Shown here piece after piece: positions 1 to 5,164 of a stretch of 5,164 bases of DNA (positions are counted from its first letter, which is position 1; each line of letters opens with the position of its first letter). A program made the position numbers and the translations under genes. This DNA comes from Sutterella sp. UBA1442. GTDB taxonomy: Bacteria > Pseudomonadota > Gammaproteobacteria > Burkholderiales > Burkholderiaceae_F. The notes under the pieces are model-generated. The model saw nothing but the letters and a program-made list of their open reading frames with translations, did not search any database and was not told the DNA's origin. The stretch spans positions 10,338-15,501 of the forward strand of contig DCTK01000111.1 of NCBI GenBank assembly GCA_002329575.1, read 5' to 3'.

Positions 1-21
1 GATTTTTCTTATTGTTTTTAA

Positions 22-44
22 AGGAAAATTTCTTGAATTTTCCT
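22..44. repeat. Perfect 9-bp inverted repeat (hairpin)
   Basis: The arms AGGAAAATT (22-30) and AATTTTCCT (36-44) are perfect reverse complements around a 5-base loop. No T-run follows on the plus strand. On the minus strand the hairpin is followed only by TT and then an A-run, so it is not a classical terminator. It may be a regulatory hairpin or a chance feature of AT-rich DNA. Confidence 0.45.
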
Positions 45-100
45 CAATTTCCAGTCCCGGCACAAACCTGAGGGATAACCCCCGTTTGCGCAACGAAACT

Positions 101-189
101 AGATATTACTTTGTTCGATTTTTAAACGCAAGAGTTGAGCGTTTTTGATTTGGGTAAATCTTTGAGGAAAACAAAGATATCACTTTGTT
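101..189. repeat. Direct repeat pair AGATATYACTTTGTT, 74-base period
   Basis: The 15-mer at 101-115 recurs at 175-189 with a single difference (T or C at the seventh base). The shared CTTTGTT half also occurs inverted as AACAAAG at 170-176, giving three copies of one 7-mer in about 90 bases. This arrangement resembles repeated binding sites for a DNA-binding protein. In AT-rich DNA a coincidental origin cannot be excluded, and no regulator can be named. Confidence 0.45.
124..146 (+). terminator. Weak terminator-like hairpin
   Basis: The arms AAACGC (124-129) and GCGTTT (139-144) pair perfectly around a 9-base loop, and the downstream arm runs into a T-run (142-146). The stem is only 6 bp. 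If real, it would end a plus-strand transcript that began left of the window. Read on the minus strand, the stem is followed only by TTT and then A, so termination in that direction is less likely. Confidence 0.3.
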
Positions 190-193
190 TTTT
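168..193 (+). repeat. Perfect 9-bp inverted repeat with trailing T-run
   Basis: The arms AAAACAAAG (168-176) and CTTTGTTTT (183-191) are perfect reverse complements around a 6-base centre, and Ts continue to 193. This could be a very weak intrinsic terminator on the plus strand, with only two G-C pairs in the stem. It could equally be a dyad-symmetric protein binding site, which the extra CTTTGTT copy at 109-115 would favour. Confidence 0.35.
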
Positions 194-239
194 AATAATT
201 TTATTTGAAATAAATTTTTCTAGAAGTTTGCCGAAAACG

Positions 240-278
240 CTATAGTTACTTCAGACTTGAAGTCTATATTGACTATAG
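240..278 (-). terminator. Nested inverted repeats at the 3' end of the phosphatase gene
   Basis: The outer arms CTATAGT (240-246) and ACTATAG (272-278) pair perfectly and the right arm includes the minus-strand stop codon. Inside lie two mutually exclusive hairpins: AGACT/AGTCT (253-257, 261-265) and ACTTCA/TGAAGT (248-253, 258-263). Read on the minus strand, the structure is followed by CGTTTTCGG, a T-run of only four. Position and structure suggest the transcript end of the phosphatase gene, but it is weaker than the three plus-strand terminators in this window. Confidence 0.35.
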
Positions 279-764
279 AGTTTTTGCACGTAATCCGTAG
301 CTGTCTCGTAAATGTTGCAAAAATCCCGAACAAGCATCTTCGCAGTAATCGATCACACGCAAAAAACCGTCGGCTAAACCGTAATACGGATCAGGCACTT
401 CAGCAACATCAAACTTATTGCTATAACGCATCAACAATTGGGCTTTTTTGCGATAGTCTTCAGGGGCGATGGCTTTAAGAGCCCGAATATTGTCCCAATC
501 CATCGCGAGAATGTAATCATTAAGAGAAAAGTCTGCCATGGTGACTTGTCGCGCACAATGTGCTGACAGATCATAGCCTCGCTTGCCGCCGTAATATATT
601 GCGCGCCTATCGGCTGACTCACCCACGTGATAATTTGCTGTACCGGCAGACTCCACGACAATTTCGTTGCTTAAACCTTCGCGATTGATCAGACTTTTTA
701 AAATCGCTTCAGCGGTCGGTGATCGACAGATATTGCCCGTGCATACGAATAAAACTTTAATCAC
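273..764 (-). CDS. Low-molecular-weight protein-tyrosine phosphatase
   Basis: A 163-residue cytosolic phosphatase that hydrolyses phosphotyrosine on proteins through a cysteinyl-phosphate intermediate. The P-loop C-X5-R-S is intact at the N-terminus (CTGNICRS, nucleophile Cys8, phosphate-binding Arg14). The general acid is Asp125 in the DPYYG segment. Length fits the family (about 140-165). The start is GTG, preceded by AAAGGAG on the minus strand with a 6-base gap. The first residues MIKVLFVCTGN align with the usual start of the family, so no longer form is needed. Many bacterial members act with a tyrosine kinase in capsule or exopolysaccharide synthesis (Wzb-type), but no kinase or polysaccharide gene is present, so the substrate is unknown. 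The YHVGE and ARQV blocks resemble betaproteobacterial stand-alone homologues. It is transcribed divergently from the esterase gene. The family call is very secure; the physiological role is not. Confidence 0.95.
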   Translation of the reverse strand: MIKVLFVCTGNICRSPTAEAILKSLINREGLSNEIVVESAGTANYHVGESADRRAIYYGGKRGYDLSAHCARQVTMADFSLNDYILAMDWDNIRALKAIAPEDYRKKAQLLMRYSNKFDVAEVPDPYYGLADGFLRVIDYCEDACSGFLQHLRDSYGLRAKTL

Positions 765-770
765 GGTTTT

Positions 771-777
771 CTCCTTT
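771..777 (-). promoter_or_regulatory. Ribosome binding site supporting GTG start
   Basis: On the minus strand AAAGGAG lies 6 bases before the GTG at 764-762. This is a near-ideal Shine-Dalgarno with correct spacing and decides the start codon of the phosphatase. Confidence 0.8.
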
Positions 778-786
778 CGATTTCTA

Positions 787-815
787 ATGCTAGTTCGCTT
801 TCCATCATTTGCCTA
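787..815 (-). promoter_or_regulatory. Possible sigma70 promoter of the phosphatase gene
   Basis: Read on the minus strand, TAGGCA (815-810, four of six to TTGACA) and TAGCAT (792-787, four of six to TATAAT) are separated by 17 bases. The predicted transcript would start near 780, just before the ribosome binding site, leaving a short leader. The matches are only moderate, so this is a tentative call. Confidence 0.3.
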
Positions 816-824
816 GATGGCAAA
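808..824. promoter_or_regulatory. Inverted repeat, possible operator
   Basis: TTTGCC (808-813) and GGCAAA (819-824) are perfect inverted arms around a 5-base centre in the divergent intergenic region. The dyad overlaps the proposed -35 box of the phosphatase promoter, where a repressor could act. No specific regulator is recognisable, and arms of six bases can arise by chance. Confidence 0.3.
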
Positions 825-905
825 ACTGCTTAATTGCTATCGGAAATTACTTTCTACAAAGATTGAGTGAGTATTTGCGCTAAGGCAGAAAGCACAAAAA
901 TTGCC

Positions 906-911
906 TACAAT
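906..911 (+). promoter_or_regulatory. Possible -10 box of the esterase gene
   Basis: TACAAT matches TATAAT at five of six positions and would place the transcript start near 918, about 23 bases before the esterase ATG. No convincing -35 element lies 16-18 bases upstream, so the promoter would be weak or activator-dependent. Confidence 0.3.
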
Positions 912-940
912 CCCTGCATTGAAATTTTTCTTATTTAATA

Positions 941-1624
941 ATGGATACGATATATTTAGACCCTTTAGATGACTCTCGACCATCACTGACCTTGATTTGG
1001 ATGCATGGTCTGGGCGCCGATGGTACTGACTTTGAAAACTTCCGCGAAGAGCTCGAGCAATTCGGCGGTTTGAATAATGTGCGCCTGGTGCTGCCCACTG
1101 CACCAGTGAGAACCATCTCGGCCATGAAGCTTGATATGCACGCTTGGTATGACCTTCGGGAAGAAACGATCACTAACGACCCTGCTGATCAAGACATCGA
1201 AGGCATGGATGCCTCCATCGATCTTATCCAAGCGTTAATTGACAAGGAACGCGCCGAGCGTCCTGATACGCCCATTTGGCTCGGGGGCTTTTCTCAAGGG
1301 GCTGCGATGGCCTTACTCGCGGGCTTTGAACAACTTCAACCCTTGGCCGGCATCATTGCTTTCTCGGGTTATGTGCCCGCTCATCCCCGTTTTGATGAGA
1401 TTTCTGACGTCGCTCGCCAAACACCCGTCTTTATGGCCCATGGCACGTTGGATTCGGTTATTTCCATTGCCACGGCTCGTGAAGGTTTGGAAAAGCTCAA
1501 TAAAGCCGGTGCCAGCGTTGAGTTTTATGACTACCCCATGATGCACGAAGTCTGTCCTGATGAAGTCAGTGACTTGGCAGACTTCATTGAAGCTCACCAA
1601 GCCGACGAAAGCGAACAAAATTAA
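941..1624 (+). CDS. Alpha/beta-hydrolase carboxylesterase (YpfH / phospholipase-carboxylesterase family)
   Basis: A 227-residue soluble serine hydrolase, expected to cleave short-chain carboxylic esters in the cytoplasm; the natural substrate is not known for most family members. The fold signatures are in order. The oxyanion-loop motif HGLGADG is at residues 22-28, the AWYD block at 68-71, and the nucleophile elbow GFSQG at 116-120 (Ser118). The catalytic Asp171 sits in HGTLD and His202 in MMHEV. The triad is complete and the length is typical (about 215-230). No signal peptide is seen. ATG 941 is the only standard start available: an in-frame TGA lies at 920-922, and the next Met would remove the first beta-strand. 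There is no Shine-Dalgarno; the bases before the ATG are AT-rich. It is divergent from the phosphatase gene, and a terminator follows 25 bases after the stop, so it is probably monocistronic. Family very secure; substrate unknown. Confidence 0.93.
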   Translation: MDTIYLDPLDDSRPSLTLIWMHGLGADGTDFENFREELEQFGGLNNVRLVLPTAPVRTISAMKLDMHAWYDLREETITNDPADQDIEGMDASIDLIQALIDKERAERPDTPIWLGGFSQGAAMALLAGFEQLQPLAGIIAFSGYVPAHPRFDEISDVARQTPVFMAHGTLDSVISIATAREGLEKLNKAGASVEFYDYPMMHEVCPDEVSDLADFIEAHQADESEQN

Positions 1625-1649
1625 CCTCTATTATTGGGTTTTTGAAATG

Positions 1650-1673
1650 CCGCCTGCCTAACAGGCGGTTTTT
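1650..1673 (+). terminator. Rho-independent terminator after the esterase gene
   Basis: A perfect 7-bp GC-rich stem, CCGCCTG (1650-1656) with CAGGCGG (1662-1668), and a 5-base loop are followed directly by TTTTT. This is a textbook intrinsic terminator. It separates the esterase from the downstream transporter gene. Confidence 0.88.
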
Positions 1674-1717
1674 CGTCCTTATTCAAATCAGCTATCTGTC
1701 TCATGGTTTCATCTGAG

Positions 1718-1746
1718 TTGAGAGTGAGTCGTAATCGGCCTATCAT
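1718..1746 (+). promoter_or_regulatory. Sigma70-type promoter of the MFS transporter gene
   Basis: TTGAGA (1718-1723) and TATCAT (1741-1746) are separated by exactly 17 bases, with four and five of six matches to the -35 and -10 consensus. Transcription would start near 1753, giving a leader of about 29 bases. Because it lies after the esterase terminator, it would give the transporter its own transcript. Confidence 0.6.
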
Positions 1747-1781
1747 TTAATCTAGAGGATTTTGAGCAAAAGAGATCATAT

Positions 1782-3023
1782 ATGGCTTATTGGAAAGTAC
1801 TCGTTTGTTTTTTGACGGTTACTTCGGTGTTGATGTCCGCGGGATACACAATGTTGATCCCGTTTTTGCCGATGTATCTTATTGAAGAGTTAGGCGTCTC
1901 AACGGCAGAAGTCAATATTTGGTCTGGGATTATCTTCTCGTCGACATTTTTAATCAGCGCCATCATGGCCCCGATCTGGGGAGCTTTAGCCGATAAGAAA
2001 AGTCATAAGGCGATGGCAGTTCGGGCTTCCGTCTGCTTGGCCATCGGCTACGTCTGGGGCGGTTTTGTCTCAACGCCTTGGGAACTTTTTGCCATGCGTT
2101 GCTTCCAAGGCTTCTCGGCCGGTCTCTGGCCTGCTTGTCTTGCAATCATGACTTCGACCGCTCCACGAGAAAAAATGGGCTCGTGTCTGGGCATCATGCA
2201 AGGCGGGATGACCGCTGGCGGCGTTTTAGGCCCCTTATTTGGCGGCGTCTTGGCTGAAGTGTTCGGTATGCGTATGTCCTTTTTCGTGGCTGCGGGTGCC
2301 CTGAGCATCATATCTCTAGGACTTATCTTCTTTGTCAAAGACAGCGCGCAACCTCGCCCGAAAGCATCCGAACAAAAGCGCGGGGGCTCTTTTGCATTGC
2401 TTAAAGTTCCGGTCATTGCCCGAATGCTCTTTGCGGCTGGCGTCGTTCAGTTGGCCGTGATGCTCGTGCAACCGGTCTTGCCGTTATACATCGCAGAACT
2501 TCAAGGCTCCATGGACAATATTGTCCTTGTCTCCGGTGTCGTCTTTTCCGTTGTGGGGATTTCCGGCGTCATTGCCTCTCCGATTTGGGGGCGCATGGGC
2601 ACCAACATTGGCTTTAGATGGGCGCTCTATGTAGCCTTATTAGGCGGCGGGATTTTTGGTGTCGTGCAAGCAATCCCCGGAGAAATTACTCCTTTTGTAA
2701 TTTGGCGCTTTGTCGGCGGGATATTCTTTGCGGGCATCTTTCCTGCGATTAATGCCCTCCTAGCCGAAAATACATTGCCGAGTGAGCGTGGGCGCGTCTA
2801 TGGGTTAAGTTATGCAGCCCAGCAGGTGGGCTCGGTGGCAGGCCCGATTCTCGGCGGCCTTATTGCGACTTATTCGAGTAATGCCATCGTTGTGATGGCC
2901 CACGGGGTCGTGATGATCCTTCTTGTGATCTTTATGTATCTCAAACGCCCGAAGGATGTTGATCCCGGTAACGGTATGGCCATTAACGCTGAAGCATTTG
3001 CTTCTGATGACAAAGATCGCTAG
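1782..3023 (+). CDS. MFS multidrug efflux transporter, DHA1 family, MdtG-like
   Basis: A 413-residue inner-membrane protein with about twelve hydrophobic segments in two halves joined by a charged loop (about 187-205, rich in Lys/Arg). It is predicted to export small molecules in exchange for protons. Motif A in the loop between TM2 and TM3 reads GALADKKSHK (67-76), with Asp71. The motif B Arg106 is in RCFQG in TM4. The antiporter motif C is GGVLGPLFGG (146-155) in TM5, and AGPILGG recurs in the C-half (353-359). The NIWSGIIFSSTFL stretch (45-57) closely recalls E. coli MdtG (408 residues), which gives mild fosfomycin and deoxycholate resistance when overexpressed. The ATG has only a weak AAGAGA ribosome binding site six bases upstream (1770-1775). 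Motif A has Ser74 where Gly is usual. The last 20 residues are hydrophilic and cytoplasmic. The family is secure; the substrate cannot be read from sequence, and other DHA1 subfamilies remain possible. Confidence 0.9.
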   Translation: MAYWKVLVCFLTVTSVLMSAGYTMLIPFLPMYLIEELGVSTAEVNIWSGIIFSSTFLISAIMAPIWGALADKKSHKAMAVRASVCLAIGYVWGGFVSTPWELFAMRCFQGFSAGLWPACLAIMTSTAPREKMGSCLGIMQGGMTAGGVLGPLFGGVLAEVFGMRMSFFVAAGALSIISLGLIFFVKDSAQPRPKASEQKRGGSFALLKVPVIARMLFAAGVVQLAVMLVQPVLPLYIAELQGSMDNIVLVSGVVFSVVGISGVIASPIWGRMGTNIGFRWALYVALLGGGIFGVVQAIPGEITPFVIWRFVGGIFFAGIFPAINALLAENTLPSERGRVYGLSYAAQQVGSVAGPILGGLIATYSSNAIVVMAHGVVMILLVIFMYLKRPKDVDPGNGMAINAEAFASDDKDR

Positions 3024-3052
3024 AAATTTGTGCGACCTGACAACTTTTTGTT

Positions 3053-3091
3053 GACCGTTAGTCACCTTTTTACGGGACTGACGGTCTTTTT
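3053..3091 (+). terminator. Rho-independent terminator after the MFS gene
   Basis: An 11-bp stem pairs 3053-3063 with 3076-3086 (GACCGTTAGTC with GACTGACGGTC, one G-U pair). It has a 12-base loop and is followed by TTTTT (3087-3091). It begins 29 bases after the MFS stop codon and insulates the CstA-family gene. Confidence 0.87.
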
Positions 3092-3202
3092 AATATTTAA
3101 TTTACTGACAAATCAAATAATTAAAGTTGTTTACAGTCCTGAAAACGGATGAGAACAGCACAACTGTCCTTCTGATTTAGAACAAAAATCGTTTAGCAAA
3201 TT

Positions 3203-3230
3203 TTGAACTATTGTTTCTAATTGATACACT
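3203..3230 (+). promoter_or_regulatory. Extended -10 promoter of the CstA-family gene
   Basis: TTGAAC (3203-3208) lies 16 bases before TACACT (3225-3230), which is preceded by TGA, making an extended -10 (TGn). Transcription would begin near 3237, about 25 bases before the ATG at 3262. The promoter overlaps the upstream in-frame TTG at 3211, arguing against that codon as the real start. No CRP-type TGTGA-N6-TCACA site is seen upstream, unlike what is known for E. coli cstA. Confidence 0.5.
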
Positions 3231-3250
3231 TAGGGGTATTCCTTACTTTC

Positions 3251-3256
3251 AGGAGA
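3251..3256 (+). promoter_or_regulatory. Ribosome binding site that sets the CstA-family start
   Basis: AGGAGA lies five bases before the ATG at 3262 and is the only good Shine-Dalgarno in the region. It fixes the start at 3262 rather than at the in-frame TTG 51 bases upstream. Confidence 0.82.
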
Positions 3257-3261
3257 AATTC

Positions 3262-5091
3262 ATGGAAGCAACCACCGGCGTCAATGCGCTAACCATTGTG
3301 TTTGCCGCATTGTGTGTCTTTGCGATCGGATACCGTTTCTACGGTCTATTCATCGCCCAAAAAGTTCTCAATGTCAATGAAGCTCGTCAAACACCGGCCA
3401 TTCGTTTCGAAGACGGTGCTGACTATGTTCCCACCAATAAGTACGTGCTCTTCGGCCACCACTTCGCTGCTATTGCTGCAGCCGGTCCTCTTTTGGGCCC
3501 CGTGTTGGCTGCACAATTCGGTTACATGCCGGGCTTATTGTGGATTTTGATCGGCTGCGTTTTAGCGGGCGGCGTGCACGACATGGTCGTGCTTTTTTGT
3601 TCCGTGCGTCACCGCGGTCGCTCTTTAGCTCACATTGCAACCACCGAAATTGACCGTACCACGGGTTTTGTAGCCTCTTGGGCCGTATTGGCAATTCTGG
3701 CCTTAACGCTGGCCGGTTTGTCCATTGCCGTGGTCAACGCTATGCACAACTCCCTTTGGTCGACCTATACGGTTGCCGCCACGATTCCCATTGCCGTCAT
3801 CATGGGCCTTTACATGCAAATTTGGCGCAAGGGTGATGTGAAGGGCGCAACGATTATTGGCGTGGTGCTTCTTTTCTTGTGCATCCTCTCAGGTCCGTGG
3901 GTCGCCGCACATCCCGAATATTTCGGTTGGCTCGATATCGATAAAAAGCCGATGAGCTTGTTGATCCCGATTTACGGCTTCTTGGCTTCGGTATTGCCTG
4001 TCTGGATGCTGTTGCTGCCGCGTGACTACCTGTCAACGTTCTTGAAGATCGGTACTATTGCCGCATTGGCTATCGGCATTGCCTTTGTGATGCCGAACTT
4101 CCAAATGCCCGCTTTCACCGAATTCATCCACGGCGGCGGCCCCATTGTCGGCGGTCCGGTGATTCCGTTTATCTTCATTACGATTGCTTGCGGTGCATTA
4201 TCGGGCTTCCATGCCACGATCGGTACGGGTACCACCCCCAAGATGCTCTCCAATGAACGAGACGTGCTCTTTGTGGGCTACGGTGCCATGCTCACCGAAG
4301 GTTTTGTTGCTGTGATGGCTTTGGTGGCCGCTTGCGTGTTGGTGCCGGCTGACTACTTTGCCATTAACGCGCCGGCCGATAAGTTTGCTGCGCTTGGCAT
4401 GGCCGTTCAAGAATTGCCGTACTTGGAAGCCCAAGTACAAGAAAGCTTGATGGCTCGCCCCGGTGGCTCCGTCTCGTTAGCTGTCGGTATGGCTCACATC
4501 TTCTCTCAGATTCCCTTTATGGAAAATCTGATGGCCTACTGGTACCACTTCGCCATCATGTTTGAAGCAGTCTTCATCTTGACGGCTGTGGACGCCGGCA
4601 CTCGTGTGGGTCGCTTCTTCTTACAAGAAATGATGGGTAAGGTCTGGCCGAAGTTCGCTGACAAAGAATGGTGGCCCGGCATTGTCATCACCTCGGTCAT
4701 CTTCACCGGTGCTTGGGGTTATCTCGTCTACTCGGGCGATATCAGCTCGATTTGGCCTCTCTTTGGTATCTGCAACCAATTGCTGGCCTCTGTGACGCTT
4801 TTGATCGGCACGACCGTTATCCTGCGCTTGAATAAGACGAAATATGCACCGATTACCGGTGTTCCCGGCATCCTGATGACGATCATCACGATGTGGGCCG
4901 GTTGCTGGTTGGTCATCAACCAATACTTGCCTGCCGGTCAATACTTGTTGGCAACGCTCTCCGTGCTCGTGATGCTGTTGATGCTCTTTGTTATCATCGG
5001 CACTATCCGCCGCTGGTTGGTGTTGCTTAACATCAAGACCACGGTCAAGGATGATCATGGTGTAGAAGTGAAGGCCATTGTCGCTGAATAA
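3262..5091 (+). CDS. Carbon starvation protein CstA family transporter (pyruvate or peptide uptake)
   Basis: A 609-residue inner-membrane protein with roughly fifteen hydrophobic segments. Family landmarks in order are VPTNKYVLFGHHFAAIAAAG (56-75), GGVHDM (103-108), SGFHATIGTGTTPK (314-327), FEAVFILTAVDAGTR (434-448) and WPLFGICNQLLA (498-509). Both the main CstA domain and the C-terminal five-TM part appear present. Known members import pyruvate with protons (E. coli BtsT and CstA), and others, such as Campylobacter CstA, are linked to peptide use; which applies here cannot be decided. At 609 residues it is about 90-110 shorter than E. coli CstA (701) and BtsT (716), though compact forms are common in the family. 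The start at 3262 is set by AGGAGA; an in-frame TTG at 3211 would add 17 residues but overlaps the promoter. It has its own promoter and terminator, with no adjacent sensor-kinase pair of the BtsSR type in the window and no small YbdD/YjiX-like partner gene following. Confidence 0.93.
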   Translation: MEATTGVNALTIVFAALCVFAIGYRFYGLFIAQKVLNVNEARQTPAIRFEDGADYVPTNKYVLFGHHFAAIAAAGPLLGPVLAAQFGYMPGLLWILIGCVLAGGVHDMVVLFCSVRHRGRSLAHIATTEIDRTTGFVASWAVLAILALTLAGLSIAVVNAMHNSLWSTYTVAATIPIAVIMGLYMQIWRKGDVKGATIIGVVLLFLCILSGPWVAAHPEYFGWLDIDKKPMSLLIPIYGFLASVLPVWMLLLPRDYLSTFLKIGTIAALAIGIAFVMPNFQMPAFTEFIHGGGPIVGGPVIPFIFITIACGALSGFHATIGTGTTPKMLSNERDVLFVGYGAMLTEGFVAVMALVAACVLVPADYFAINAPADKFAALGMAVQELPYLEAQVQESLMARPGGSVSLAVGMAHIFSQIPFMENLMAYWYHFAIMFEAVFILTAVDAGTRVGRFFLQEMMGKVWPKFADKEWWPGIVITSVIFTGAWGYLVYSGDISSIWPLFGICNQLLASVTLLIGTTVILRLNKTKYAPITGVPGILMTIITMWAGCWLVINQYLPAGQYLLATLSVLVMLLMLFVIIGTIRRWLVLLNIKTTVKDDHGVEVKAIVAE

Positions 5092-5113
5092 TCGCTTTTA
5101 ACCATCGACAACC

Positions 5114-5146
5114 AAAGCGCAGCTCAATTACGAGTTGCGCTTTTTT
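5114..5146 (+). terminator. Rho-independent terminator after the CstA-family gene
   Basis: A 12-bp stem pairs 5114-5125 with 5132-5143 (core AAGCGCAGCTC with GAGTTGCGCTT, one G-U pair). It has a 6-base loop and runs into six Ts (5141-5146). It begins 22 bases after the stop codon and ends a monocistronic message. Confidence 0.9.
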
Positions 5147-5164
5147 CTACTCTTTAAAAATCTT

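Larger units (their letters stand above)
1..272. other. AT-rich non-coding region with multiple short repeats
   Basis: No plausible gene is visible on either strand. The DNA is strongly AT-rich except for a more GC-rich island at about 51-95, which includes the palindrome TTGCGCAA at 86-93. It contains several inverted repeats (22-44, 124-144, 168-191) and a near-perfect 15-base direct repeat (101-115 and 175-189), listed separately. It lies downstream of the minus-strand phosphatase gene. It could be the upstream control region of a leftward gene beyond the window, the 3' region of a rightward gene ending before the window, or hold an untranslated RNA. The GC-richer island did not match any RNA family I could recall. 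Confidence 0.6.

Noticed and set aside
51..95. GC-richer island considered as part of a structured RNA (6S, rRNA fragment)
   Set aside because: The short GGG-ATAA-CCC hairpin and nearby bases do not match remembered conserved segments of those RNAs, and no tRNA-like cloverleaf can be drawn.
257..478. Open plus-strand reading frame of 73 codons
   Set aside because: It lies antisense to the secure phosphatase gene, has no ribosome binding site, and its translation is low-complexity and basic with no family resemblance.
3125..3167. Imperfect inverted repeats (AGTTGT/ACAACT and ACAGT/ACTGT) upstream of the CstA-family promoter
   Set aside because: The arms are only five to six bases, spaced by about 25-29 bases, and do not match a known operator such as CRP; chance is the simpler explanation.
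3211..3261. N-terminal extension of the CstA-family protein from TTG 3211
   Set aside because: The TTG has no ribosome binding site and overlaps the proposed -10 region, while ATG 3262 has AGGAGA at good spacing and gives a normal N-terminus.
3251..3261. Possible CsrA binding site at the CstA-family ribosome binding site
   Set aside because: E. coli cstA is repressed by CsrA, but here only the GGA within the Shine-Dalgarno is present, with no second site or hairpin-loop presentation.
4621..5058. Minus-strand frame of 145 codons inside the CstA-family gene
   Set aside because: Its His/Asp/Gln/Arg-rich translation is the typical antisense shadow of a membrane protein gene, without family features or a start signal.
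1..5164. Mobile element, CRISPR array or defence/toxin system
   Set aside because: No transposase, integrase, terminal inverted repeats, regularly spaced repeats or toxin-antitoxin pair were found on either strand; the four genes are ordinary housekeeping or transport families.

Overview
The window holds four complete protein-coding genes on a chromosome-like stretch. Codon use looks even across them, and there is no sign of mobile elements, RNA genes or CRISPR. Protein style points to a betaproteobacterium. The phosphatase carries the YHVGE, RRGYDLS-like and ARQV blocks usual in Burkholderiales homologues, and the hydrolase has the HGLGADG/AWYD/GFSQG pattern of proteobacterial YpfH-type esterases. 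Together with the modest GC content and the AT-rich intergenic DNA, a Sutterella/Parasutterella-like member of the Burkholderiales is my best guess. This is inference from remembered family patterns, not a search.

Layout, left to right. Positions 1-272 are an AT-rich non-coding region with several inverted repeats and a 15-base direct repeat; I cannot assign it a function. Positions 273-764 (minus) encode a low-molecular-weight protein-tyrosine phosphatase with a GTG start and a strong ribosome binding site. A 176-bp divergent intergenic region separates it from an alpha/beta-hydrolase carboxylesterase (941-1624, plus), which has no visible Shine-Dalgarno and ends in a clear hairpin-plus-T-run terminator. 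Next comes an MdtG-like 12-TM MFS drug efflux transporter (1782-3023, plus), with its own good sigma70-type promoter and terminator. Last is a 609-residue CstA/BtsT-family transporter (start 3262, end 5091, plus), with an extended -10 promoter, a good AGGAGA ribosome binding site and a strong terminator.

The three plus-strand genes are each bracketed by a terminator and, for two of them, a recognisable promoter, so they look like independent monocistronic units rather than an operon. No joint pathway is evident. The CstA-family protein would import pyruvate or peptides, the MFS protein would export drugs or other small molecules, the esterase is a soluble hydrolase of broad specificity, and the phosphatase would remove phosphate from protein tyrosines. 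I see no convincing evidence of an undescribed biological system. The least explained part is the repeat-rich 1-278 segment.
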